The notes below the pieces were generated by a model. It saw only the letters and a list, made by a program, of their open reading frames with translations, searched no databases and had not been told where the DNA came from. DNA of 5,705 nucleotides from CAZEJK01 sp964512045. GTDB taxonomy: Bacteria > Acidobacteriota > Thermoanaerobaculia > Thermoanaerobaculales > Sulfomarinibacteraceae. The stretch is taken from contig CAZEJK010000321.1 in assembly GCA_964512045.1 (NCBI GenBank), positions 1 to 5,705 of the forward strand. Direction: 5' to 3'. Position 1 is the first letter of the stretch, and the number at the start of each line of letters is the position of its first letter. Of this stretch, positions 1-5,514 are shown one piece after another. A program made the translations under genes and the position numbers.

Positions 1-48
1 GCATCGAGCCTGCAGCAAGCCCCGATGCGGACAAGATGTCCGCGGTCC
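1..48 (+). repeat. 71-bp palindromic element, copy A (cut by window edge)
   Basis: This is the loop and right arm of the repeat seen complete at 3794-3864 and 3889-3959. Bases 1-48 match 3912-3959 with about one mismatch. The right arm at 26-48 contains a 7-bp hairpin with a 3-nt loop: gcggaca (27-33), aga (34-36), tgtccgc (37-43). The left arm would lie just outside the window. Orientation is the same as in the other copies. Confidence 0.85.
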
Positions 49-120
49 GTGGGAGGGTGTGGGCGTGCAGCGAGGCCCGATGCGGACACGATCGACACCA
101 CGACACCACGACACGACGAC
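49..120 (+). repeat. Decayed repeat fragment followed by an 8-bp tandem repeat
   Basis: Bases 46-74 resemble the spacer between the two complete elements (3862-3890). Bases 67-92 then match the loop and first half of the right arm of the 71-bp element with two mismatches (75 and 89). This looks like the next unit of a tandem array that has lost its left arm. Directly after it, cgacacca occurs at 93-100 and 101-108, and a partial third unit runs to 120. I see no gene or clear promoter in the rest of the 1-253 interval. Confidence 0.6.
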
Positions 121-253
121 AGCCTTGAAGACGTGTATCCTCACGCCTTCGGCCATGCGCGAGCGTGCGGGTGCCTCTGGGAACGAGGCGATCAGTGCAG
201 GTGGCTGTTCTCGGATGGCGGAGTGACACGAGTCAGCTCGTTGGAGGTTGGAT

Positions 254-2672
254 ATGGCGGATCGCCGTTCGAATGGTGGGCGGAAGGACGCTCCAGGGCG
301 CAATGACCCGTGTCCGTGTGGAAGCGGGCGCAAGTACAAGCGGTGTTGCTTGCCCGCGGCCCAAGATGTGCCGCGGTACATGCAAGATGATCGCAACAGC
401 GCACTCGAGAAGCTGCAGCAGTTCACCAGCGCCCAGCTGGAAATGGATGACGAGTTCGCCTGGGCGGACTTCTGGGACCCGATTCCGACCTACAGAGGTC
501 ACCAAATGGAGGAGTACGCAAACCAGCTGGGTACGGAGGTCTGCAAGTGGTGGTTCTGGTTCGATCTGCCACTGGAGGATGACGACGTTGTGCCCGCGAT
601 GCTGCTCGTCGAGGAAGGCGAGCTGGCGTTAACGAGCCGAGAACGGCGCTACCTTGAGCTGGCGAGTGAGTCGTGCCTTCGTCTCTATGAGGTGGTGGAG
701 ACATCGCCAGGTGAGACCGTGACGTTCGAGGACGTGATCGACGGCGGAAAGACCATGGTGTTCGAGCGGACGGCGTCCCGGATCCTCGAGCGGGGGACGC
801 TCGTGGCGGCACGGGTGATGCCTGGCCCCGGGTCCGCGCCGGCAGTGATCGAGGCCGGGTTCTTCGCGTTCCCCGGCTTGGCCAAGCGGAGCATGGTGGA
901 GNNNNNNNNNNCATCTCAAGGACTTCCGGACGGAGGTGCCCGGCGCGTCGACGAAGGAGTTCTTCAAAGAGATGGTACCCTCGCTGTTTCTCGCCTGGGT
1001 GCAGCTGCTGGTTGAGCCGCCGGTTCCGAACCTGGCCAACACTGACCGTGAGACGCTCCTGTGGACGACGACGCGCTTTACTGTGCGCGACCGGGTCGCG
1101 CTGATCGACGCGCTCGACCGCTGCGCAGAGCTCGAGCGCGACGGCGAGAAGGCCGTGTGGTCTTGGTTTCGCATCGACGCAGAAGGTGAGATGTGGAGCC
1201 TCGGGTGGCTCGAGCTGAGCGACGACGAGCTGATCGTGGAGACCAACTCGCGCGAGCGAGGGGAACGAGGCCGGAAGCTGGTGGAGTCGGTGGCTGGAGA
1301 CGCGGTCACGTTTCGTATCGTCAGCCACCAGGACATTCGCCAAAAGGTGGTCGACGATCTCCGGTCAGGACGTAGCACGCCGTCTCTTCCCGAGGAGGAG
1401 GATCAGCTGCCGCGCGAGGTGGAGGAGGAGATCGTTCTTCATCATTATGCACAGCACTACCATCGCTGGGTTGACATACCGATCCCCGCGCTTGGAGGCC
1501 GTACGCCGCGTGAGGCGGCAGGGCAGACGCACAGCGCCGCCGAGGTCGTGAAGCTCATCCGTGAGCTGGAGGGGATGTACGAACGCTGCTTACGCGGGGG
1601 AGAGCCAGCGTACGACCCGTCATGGATGTGGCACGAGCTTGGCCTCGCCCCGGCAAGGCCGCCGCAGCATGCCCCACCGCTGGCCCACGAGCGCTGGGAT
1701 GCAGCGATACCAGGTTTGAGCGACGCCTGTGGGAAGGCTGCGTTTGTCATCCGCAACCGTTCCAGCTTCGACGAGAGATCGACGGTTGCGACACAGGATG
1801 ACCTGGAGCGGGACATCGAGATCCAGCGGATGCGACGCGATGCATCCGGCGACGCCCCATCGGATTTGGTCACGCGGTTGCGCTTCGTCGTCAGCTTCGA
1901 GCTCCACCGGCGAAAGGTGTTCTGGGTTGACGAGGCGCTGGCCTTTCTGCTCGGCAAGACAGATCTCGACGTCGATGGAGGCCAGCTCAGAGTGCCGTTT
2001 CCGGCGTTCGCGCTGGTGCTTACGGATCGCACCACGCTCTCATACGCCGAGAGGCTCCTCGCCGCCGACGAGTCCTGTCCGATCCGGGGCTACCTGCTGC
2101 AGGCCGTGACCGTGTACGTCGTCGAGGAGGGTGACGGCGCGGATCGGAGCCTGCACCTCGGCATGGCATTCGACACCCGCGGCGCGGATCCGCCGTACTT
2201 CATCGAGCACCTGGTCAGGGCGGTCGAAGGCGAGCGGGTGGTCGTGGCGCCCGAGCCGCAGATCGAGCTGGAGGTGAGCTCGGTCATCCCACCCCAGAAG
2301 GACCCCCTCGGTGGTCTCCTCGAGATCACCCTGAACGCCGTCCTGTACGCGGTGAGCCCGGCCAGCGAGAAGATCCAGAGACCGAGCCCGAGGCCGAAGG
2401 ATCGTAAGGGCTCAGCCGGGCCGGATGAGGTGTTTGCCTCCGACGACGTCTTCTACCTTCCAGGGCCGATCTCCATCTCGCAGAGCCGTCAGCTCGAACG
2501 TCTCGACCACGTGCCGAGTGGTCGCCAGATCATGACCCGGTTCATGGTCCGGGGCCATTGGCGACGCCCCTCCAGGTCGTGGAAGGACCAGAGCATGCGC
2601 TGGATCCAGCCGTACTGGAAGGGCCCGGACATCGCCGCCGTCATCGAGCGGACCTACCGCCTCGAGCCGTGA
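254..2672 (+). CDS. Large SEC-C motif protein with AcrVA2-like C-terminal part (interrupted by assembly gap)
   Basis: The ATG at 254 is preceded by ggagg at 243-247 with 6-nt spacing, so it is preferred over an in-frame TTG at 248. Residues 14-32 form a SEC-C zinc motif (CPCGSGRKYKRCC; ligands C20, C22, C31, C32), like the SecA C-terminal tail. Residues 125-216 and about 217-340 resemble the body of other long SEC-C proteins. Around 392-419 is a segment (HHYAQHYHRWVD, then LGGRTPREAA) common in such proteins and resembling Xre/MbcA/ParS-type antitoxin sequences. From about 534 to the end is a mixed alpha/beta region closing with VRGHWRR (about 761-767) and WIQPYWKGPD, which recalls AcrVA2-like proteins. 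There is no signal peptide or membrane segment, so it is probably cytoplasmic. The flanks supply 216 and 586 codons. Numbering ignores missing sequence. The function is unknown. Confidence 0.85.
902..911. other. Assembly gap (10 N)
   Basis: Ten Ns interrupt the SEC-C gene. The codon before the gap ends exactly at 901 (GAG), and the open frame after it begins exactly at 912 (CAT CTC AAG). Ten bases would shift the frame, so the Ns are most likely a placeholder and the true gap is probably a multiple of three, possibly zero. Confidence 0.9.
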
Positions 2673-2796
2673 CGCGATGTTGCGGACACGTCCCCGGTCT
2701 CGGCAGCAGCCCGGCCTCCCTTCCCCTCGCCGCCCACCGCCAGATAGCAGCGGTTGTCTGCGCTCACATACCCGACCGACAACGCGGGCAACGGTG

Positions 2797-2817
2797 GTCG
2801 GGGCATCCTGCCCCGAC
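2797..2817. repeat. Perfect 9-bp hairpin, 3-nt loop
   Basis: The arms gtcggggca (2797-2805) and tgccccgac (2809-2817) are exact reverse complements around the loop tcc. No T-tract follows, so this is not a canonical terminator. The sequence is related to the neighbouring hairpin at 2839-2865, so it is probably a REP-like palindrome. Confidence 0.7.
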
Positions 2818-2838
2818 ACGGATTCTCCGGTGCACCAG

Positions 2839-2865
2839 CGGTCGGGGCTGGAAGCCCCAACCACC
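2839..2865 (+). repeat. 27-bp hairpin repeat, left copy of a distant inverted pair
   Basis: The core ggggct-gga-agcccc (2844-2858) forms a 6-bp stem with a 3-nt loop, extendable to 10 bp with one mismatch. All 27 bases recur as the exact reverse complement at 5641-5667. Confidence 0.85.
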
Positions 2866-2934
2866 GTGAACACAGGGGCTCCATCCATCCCGCCTGCGAA
2901 ACGCATACGACGCCAAGAGCACACCACCCCCCAG

Positions 2935-2957
2935 GGATCACGGACGTCCCGTCCGCA
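2935..2957 (+). repeat. Left-arm half copy of the 71-bp element
   Basis: The 23 bases match the left arm of the complete elements with two differences (2938 and 2940). The inner hairpin cggacg-tcc-cgtccg (2941-2955) is intact. No loop or right arm follows, so the copy is truncated. It lies about 40 bp upstream of the vapB promoter. Confidence 0.75.
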
Positions 2958-2995
2958 GGATGAAGGCGCCGCGATCGCTGACATGGCGACGACAG

Positions 2996-3030
2996 TGGAC
3001 ACGAAGTTCGTGGAGCACTATCTTCGTGTC
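2996..3030 (+). promoter_or_regulatory. Predicted leaderless vapB promoter with overlapping operator
   Basis: A -35-like TGGACA (2996-3001) and a -10-like TATCTT (3019-3024) are separated by 17 bp. They place the transcription start near 3031, which is the A of the vapB ATG. A perfect 9-bp inverted repeat, gacacgaag (2998-3006) and cttcgtgtc (3022-3030), overlaps both boxes and ends at the ATG. Within it, cacgaa (3000-3005) and ttcgtg (3007-3012) form a second small palindrome, and ttcgtg recurs at 3023-3028. This suits autorepression by a ribbon-helix-helix antitoxin. The promoter is inferred from sequence only. Confidence 0.55.
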
Positions 3031-3273
3031 ATGAAGAACGTGACCATCACCATGGCAGAGGAGGTCGCGCAGTGGGCGCGGGTTGAGGCAGCCCGGCGAG
3101 GGATCAGCGTTTCCCGGATGGTGGGTGAGATGCTCCGTGAGCGCATGGAGAGCGAACGCGTCTACCGCCAGCGTCAGGCCGAGTTCTCCTCGGTCGCGCC
3201 GCGGCGGCTCCGGCCCGCCGCCGGCGAGCTGCCGAGCCGGGAGGAGCTCCATGATCGCGCCGATCTTCGTTGA
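3031..3273 (+). CDS. vapB: Ribbon-helix-helix (CopG/VapB-type) antitoxin
   Basis: This 80-residue protein is the probable antitoxin for the PIN toxin that follows. The N-terminus has the ribbon-helix-helix pattern: a short strand (KNVTITM, residues 2-8), a first helix (about 9-24, ending ARRG) and a second helix starting SVSRMVGEMLRERM (26-39). The N-terminal dimer would bind DNA. The charged C-terminal tail (about 40-80) would wrap the toxin, as in VapB proteins. The ATG at 3031 is chosen because family members start with MKNVTIT. An in-frame ATG at 2983 would add 16 residues with no family support. There is no well-placed Shine-Dalgarno sequence, which agrees with the predicted leaderless start. 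The 3' end overlaps the toxin gene by 23 bases, implying translational coupling. An inverted repeat immediately upstream is a likely autoregulatory operator. Confidence 0.85.
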   Translation: MKNVTITMAEEVAQWARVEAARRGISVSRMVGEMLRERMESERVYRQRQAEFSSVAPRRLRPAAGELPSREELHDRADLR

Positions 3274-3718
3274 CACCAACGTCTTCGTCTACCGCTTCGA
3301 CACCACGGAGCCGGAGAAGCAGCAACGGTGCGAGCAGTGGCTCGATCTGCTCTGGGAGTGCCGCGCGGGACGGACGAGCCGCCAGGTGCAACATGAGCTG
3401 TACGTTACCTTGACGCGGAAGCTCGACATGCCCCGTGCAGAGGCCCGCCGCGTGGTCGGTGCGCTCGAGGCCTGGGAGCCACAGAGCCCCGATGCAGTGG
3501 ACATCGAGGCGGCATGGCGCGCCGAGGATCGCTGGTCGTTGTCGTGGTGGGATGCGCTGATCGTGGCGGCTGCCCGGCGCTCGGGAGCGGCGAAGCTGCT
3601 GACAGAGGACCTCCAGCACGGGACCGATCTCGATGGCATGGCCGTGGTCAACCCGTTTCTCGAACCGCCGCCGAGCCCGGCATCCGTGCACGAGGGCATC
3701 CAGCCGACCTATGGCTGA
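3251..3718 (+). CDS. vapC: PIN-domain ribonuclease toxin (VapC family)
   Basis: This 155-residue protein is the probable toxin of the pair. It should be a Mg2+-dependent endoribonuclease, inhibited by the upstream antitoxin. The PIN acidic residues are visible: D8 in IFVDTNVFVY, E49 in QVQHELYV, D101 in SWWDALIVAAA, and E119/D120 in LLTEDLQHG. The length is slightly above the usual 130-140 residues because of a proline-rich C-terminal tail (FLEPPPSP onward). The ATG at 3251 has gaggag at 3241-3246 with 4-nt spacing, and the protein begins with the expected strand just before the first Asp. The gene starts inside the antitoxin gene. The RNA target cannot be read from sequence; VapC enzymes usually cut tRNA or the 23S sarcin-ricin loop. 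All four catalytic positions are present, so it is probably active. Confidence 0.9.
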   Translation: MIAPIFVDTNVFVYRFDTTEPEKQQRCEQWLDLLWECRAGRTSRQVQHELYVTLTRKLDMPRAEARRVVGALEAWEPQSPDAVDIEAAWRAEDRWSLSWWDALIVAAARRSGAAKLLTEDLQHGTDLDGMAVVNPFLEPPPSPASVHEGIQPTYG

Positions 3719-3793
3719 AGAACGCTGAAAGCGCGCCGACCGAACGCGCCCATCAGAGCCCACGACCTCGGCGTCAGTTGACCCTCACGCCAA

Positions 3794-3864
3794 GGACCGC
3801 GGACGTCCCGTCCGCAGCATTGGGCATGCAGCAAGCCCCGATGCGGACCAGAGGTCCGCGGTCC
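3794..3864 (+). repeat. 71-bp palindromic element, copy B (complete)
   Basis: The 23-bp left arm (3794-3816) and right arm (3842-3864) are imperfect reverse complements around a 25-bp loop. Each arm also folds alone: gcggacg-tcc-cgtccgc (3799-3815) and gcggacc-aga-ggtccgc (3843-3859), each with a 7-bp stem and 3-nt loop. Copies A and C have an A/T pair where the right hairpin here has C/G. Confidence 0.9.
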
Positions 3865-3888
3865 GTGTGTGGGTGTCGGCGTGCGACA

Positions 3889-3959
3889 GGACCGCGGACG
3901 TCCCGTCCGCAGCATCGAGCCTGCAGCGAGCCCCGATGCGGACAAGATGTCCGCGGTCC
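3889..3959 (+). repeat. 71-bp palindromic element, copy C (complete)
   Basis: This has the same structure as copy B and begins 95 bp after it. The left arm is 3889-3911, the loop 3912-3936 and the right arm 3937-3959. The inner hairpins are 3894-3910 (loop tcc) and 3938-3954 (loop aga). The left arm is identical to that of copy B. The 24-bp spacer from copy B resembles the sequence after copy A. Confidence 0.9.
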
Positions 3960-4086
3960 ACGTGGGGTTGTTGGAGGCATCCTTTTCTCGTAGCGGACGA
4001 ATTCATCCCGTCCGACGATGGCCCCCGGCCTGACTCCATCGGACTCGAGTAAGAAAAAAAGAAAGTAGGAATGCCGTGATTTCATA

Positions 4087-4127
4087 TTGACAGTCAGAGA
4101 GCGTGAGACTACCGTGAGACGTGGGAG
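4087..4127 (+). promoter_or_regulatory. Promoter, direct repeats and RBS of the AbrB-type antitoxin
   Basis: A consensus -35 TTGACA (4087-4092) is followed, after 17 bp, by a weak -10 TACCGT (4110-4115). The octamer cgtgagac occurs at 4102-4109 and again at 4113-4120. The 11-bp offset is about one helical turn and flanks the -10, so it may be an autoregulatory operator. A Shine-Dalgarno gggag (4123-4127) sits 6 nt before the ATG at 4134. Confidence 0.55.
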
Positions 4128-4133
4128 CTCGCG

Positions 4134-4355
4134 ATGCTGACCAAGAAGACGGCGAAGAACCAGATCACGTTGCCGAGAGACGTGGCGAGGAAGTTTCCGG
4201 ACGTGGACTACTTCGAGGTGGTTGCCAAGGAGGACCACATCGTCCTGCTGCCGCTGCGCAAGAGCCGCGCACCGGAGGTGCGGGCCAAGCTCAAAGAGCT
4301 GGGAATCTCCGAGGATGATGTGAACCAAGCCGTCAGCTGGGCCCGAAGCCGGTGA
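4134..4355 (+). CDS. AbrB/MazE (SpoVT)-type antitoxin
   Basis: This 73-residue protein is the probable DNA-binding antitoxin of the second TA pair. The N-terminal half carries the swapped-hairpin pattern: KKTAKNQITLPRDVARKF (residues 4-21), then YFEVVAKEDHIVLLPL (26-41). The C-terminal part (VRAKLKELGISEDDVNQAVSWAR, 49-71) is typical of AbrB-like antitoxins paired with PIN toxins and would contact the toxin. The ATG has a good Shine-Dalgarno sequence, and a TTGACA promoter lies just upstream. The stop codon overlaps the toxin's GTG start as GTGA, so the two genes should be translated together. Family antitoxins bind their own promoters, and the cgtgagac direct repeats are a candidate site. 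Identification is from residue pattern and gene order. Confidence 0.85.
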   Translation: MLTKKTAKNQITLPRDVARKFPDVDYFEVVAKEDHIVLLPLRKSRAPEVRAKLKELGISEDDVNQAVSWARSR

Positions 4356-4777
4356 GAGTGCGAGCTGTCTTCGACACCAATGTCGTCGTGTCCGCGCTGC
4401 TCTTCGAGCAGGGGCGGTTGAGCTGGATGCGTGCGACCTGGAGCTCGGATCGATGCACCTCGCTGGTTTCCACAGCCACCTGTGACGAGCTGCTGCGAGT
4501 CCTCATGTATCCGAAGTTCCGCCTGAGCCCAGATGAACGGGAAGAGCTGCTCGGTGAGTACCTGCCGTTTGCCGAGGTGGTCGAGGTGCCTGAGGAGGTG
4601 CGCACGGAGCCGGCGGCAAGCGATCCCGACGACCAGAAGTTTCTGGATCTCGCAACCGTTGGCGGGGCCAAGCTGCTCGTGACCGGCGACCGTGGTCTGC
4701 TCGAGGCAGCAGGGAGCTGGCCGTTCGAGGTCGTGACACCTGCCGAGGCGAGGGAGCGTCTGATAGCGCCCTCCTGA
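4352..4777 (+). CDS. PIN-domain toxin, PIN_3 / COG1569 type
   Basis: This 141-residue protein is the probable ribonuclease toxin of the second pair. The catalytic pattern is complete: D8 in VFDTNVVVSAL, E46 in STATCDELLRVL, D93/D94 in DPDDQKFLDLA and D113 in LLVTGDRGLL. The DTNVVVSALL opening and the DDQKFLDLA motif point to the PIN_3 group (COG1569), a different branch from the VapC at 3251-3718. The GTG at 4352 overlaps the antitoxin stop by 4 bases. A second GTG two codons later (4358) is possible. No strong Shine-Dalgarno is seen, which fits translational coupling. The length is normal for the family. The RNA target is unknown. Confidence 0.9.
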   Translation: MRVRAVFDTNVVVSALLFEQGRLSWMRATWSSDRCTSLVSTATCDELLRVLMYPKFRLSPDEREELLGEYLPFAEVVEVPEEVRTEPAASDPDDQKFLDLATVGGAKLLVTGDRGLLEAAGSWPFEVVTPAEARERLIAPS

Positions 4778-4787
4778 GCCAGTGATA

Positions 4788-4858
4788 GGACCGCGGACGT
4801 CCCGTCCGCATCGGGCCGTGCTGCGAGCCCCACCGTGCGGGCGAGACGTGAGTGGTCC
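4788..4858 (+). repeat. 71-bp palindromic element, copy D (right arm decayed)
   Basis: The left arm (4788-4810) is identical to those of copies B and C, including the inner hairpin at 4793-4809. The right arm (4836-4858) keeps tgcgg at one end and ggtcc at the other but has diverged between them. It no longer pairs well with the left arm or forms its own hairpin. The total length is still 71 bp. It begins 10 bp after the stop codon of the PIN_3 toxin. Confidence 0.8.
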
Positions 4859-4952
4859 ACCTGAGGGGGAAAAGGCATGATCCTCGGGCTCCCGCTGTCT
4901 CGGTAGCGATCTGGTCGGAAGCGAGGACCCAGCACATCGACGCTCAGCAGGC

Positions 4953-4958
4953 TATACT
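4953..4958 (+). promoter_or_regulatory. Candidate -10 box for the DUF4160/DUF2442 pair
   Basis: TATACT matches the sigma-70 -10 consensus in five of six positions. No good -35 is visible 16-18 bp upstream. Transcription would start near 4965, leaving a leader of only about 11 nt before the ATG at 4976. Confidence 0.4.
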
Positions 4959-4975
4959 GACCATTGGACAGCCAA

Positions 4976-5215
4976 ATGACACCGACCGTACTCCGTCCTG
5001 GCCCTTACCGAGTGTACTTTCACAGCCACGAGCCGAATGAGCCGCCACATGTCCATGTCGATCGTGATAACCAGTCTGCGAAGTTCTGGCTCAATCCGGT
5101 GTCCTTGGCCGTCAACCTGGGGTTCTCGGCGACGGAGCTTCATAGAGTCCACCGATTGCTTCAGCAACACGAGGAACAGCTCTTGGAGGCCTGGAATGCA
5201 TACCATGGAACTTAG
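4976..5215 (+). CDS. DUF4160 family protein
   Basis: This 79-residue protein matches the DUF4160 pattern throughout: a start like MTPTVLRPGPYRVYF, the conserved HEPNEPPHVHV (residues 18-28), AKFWL (35-39), and a C-terminal helix ELHRVHRLLQQHEEQLLEAW (54-73). The paired histidines (H25, H27) are the most conserved point, but no biochemical role is established to my knowledge. The ATG at 4976 is preferred because family members begin close to MPTVLR. A TTG at 4964 would add four residues. The gene overlaps the following DUF2442 gene by 11 bases. These two families are commonly found side by side, and the size and overlap resemble TA modules. Which partner would be the toxin cannot be told from the sequence. 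Confidence 0.88.
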   Translation: MTPTVLRPGPYRVYFHSHEPNEPPHVHVDRDNQSAKFWLNPVSLAVNLGFSATELHRVHRLLQQHEEQLLEAWNAYHGT

Positions 5216-5477
5216 GCCTGGAGAACAGATCAAGGATGTCCGGTTCATCGACGACAGCATCGTCGTCGATCTGGTAGATGGACGCACGATCTCTGTCCCC
5301 TTGGTCTGGTATCCACGCCTGCTCGATGCGACTCCTGAACAGCGGGCGAACTGGCGTCTCGCCGGGGCGGGCTACGGCATTCACTGGCCTGATCTCGATG
5401 AAGACCTGAGTGCTGAGGGCCTTCTCCGCGGCGCTCCGGCATCCAAGGCGTCGATGCTCTACCATGCAACAACGTGA
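5205..5477 (+). CDS. DUF2442 family protein
   Basis: This 90-residue protein carries the DUF2442 signature in order: DVRFIDDSIVVDLVDGRTISVPLVWYPRL as a run of short strands (residues 11-39), ATPEQRANWRL (42-52), GYGIHWPDLDEDLSAEGLL (57-75). The GIHWPDLDEDLS block is the family hallmark. The last 15 residues (GAPASKASM onward) are a tail beyond the core. The ATG at 5205 lies within the end of the DUF4160 gene, so translational coupling is likely. The only purine-rich stretch nearby is ggaa about 8 nt upstream. In other genomes DUF2442 is often the partner of DUF4160 and has been treated as a putative TA component, but no activity is assigned here. Confidence 0.88.
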   Translation: MELRPGEQIKDVRFIDDSIVVDLVDGRTISVPLVWYPRLLDATPEQRANWRLAGAGYGIHWPDLDEDLSAEGLLRGAPASKASMLYHATT

Positions 5478-5514
5478 ACCCCCGTCCCGGAGCTTCAAGA
5501 TGCCATAGAGATGG

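Larger units (their letters stand above)
2673..2934. other. Gene-free interval with hairpins and a repeat remnant
   Basis: No convincing coding region is present. Bases 2681-2700 (tgcggacacgtccccggtct) look like a right arm of the 71-bp element with an internal deletion. Two strong hairpins follow at 2797-2817 and 2839-2865. I see no T-tract terminator after the SEC-C stop codon. Confidence 0.55.
3719..4086. other. Intergenic interval with a two-unit repeat array
   Basis: No gene is supported here. The centre is filled by two complete 71-bp elements. The last part (about 4041-4086) is distinctly A/T-rich compared with its surroundings, with an A-tract at 4051-4064, and leads into the promoter of the next TA pair. 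Confidence 0.7.

Noticed and set aside
423..1378. Long - strand open frames opposite the SEC-C gene
   Set aside because: They cross the N gap, have shadow-type composition, and oppose a + strand gene with clear domain motifs.
2677..3030. Upstream extension of the vapB open frame
   Set aside because: The frame is open far upstream but passes through hairpins and a repeat fragment. The family-typical start MKNVTIT is at 3031.
3104..3763. Long - strand open frame opposite the VapBC genes
   Set aside because: It lies fully over the well-supported vapB/vapC genes, has arginine/alanine-rich low-complexity sequence and matches no family. It is an antisense shadow caused by high GC.
3794..3959. The 71-bp elements as integron attC sites
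   Set aside because: Length and imperfect palindromy fit, but the GTTRRRY/RYYYAAC core sites are not at the element ends, and no integrase is in the window.
3794..3959. CRISPR array
   Set aside because: There are only two complete repeats. They are long and palindromic, the spacer resembles that of another copy instead of being unique, and there are no cas genes.
3514..3993. + strand open frame running from vapC into the repeat array
   Set aside because: It overlaps vapC out of frame and ends within the repeats. The translation is low complexity with no recognisable domain.
4016..4064. Hairpin plus A-tract as a terminator
   Set aside because: On the + strand the tract is A, not T. On the - strand the T-tract would come before the hairpin instead of after it, and no - strand gene needs it.
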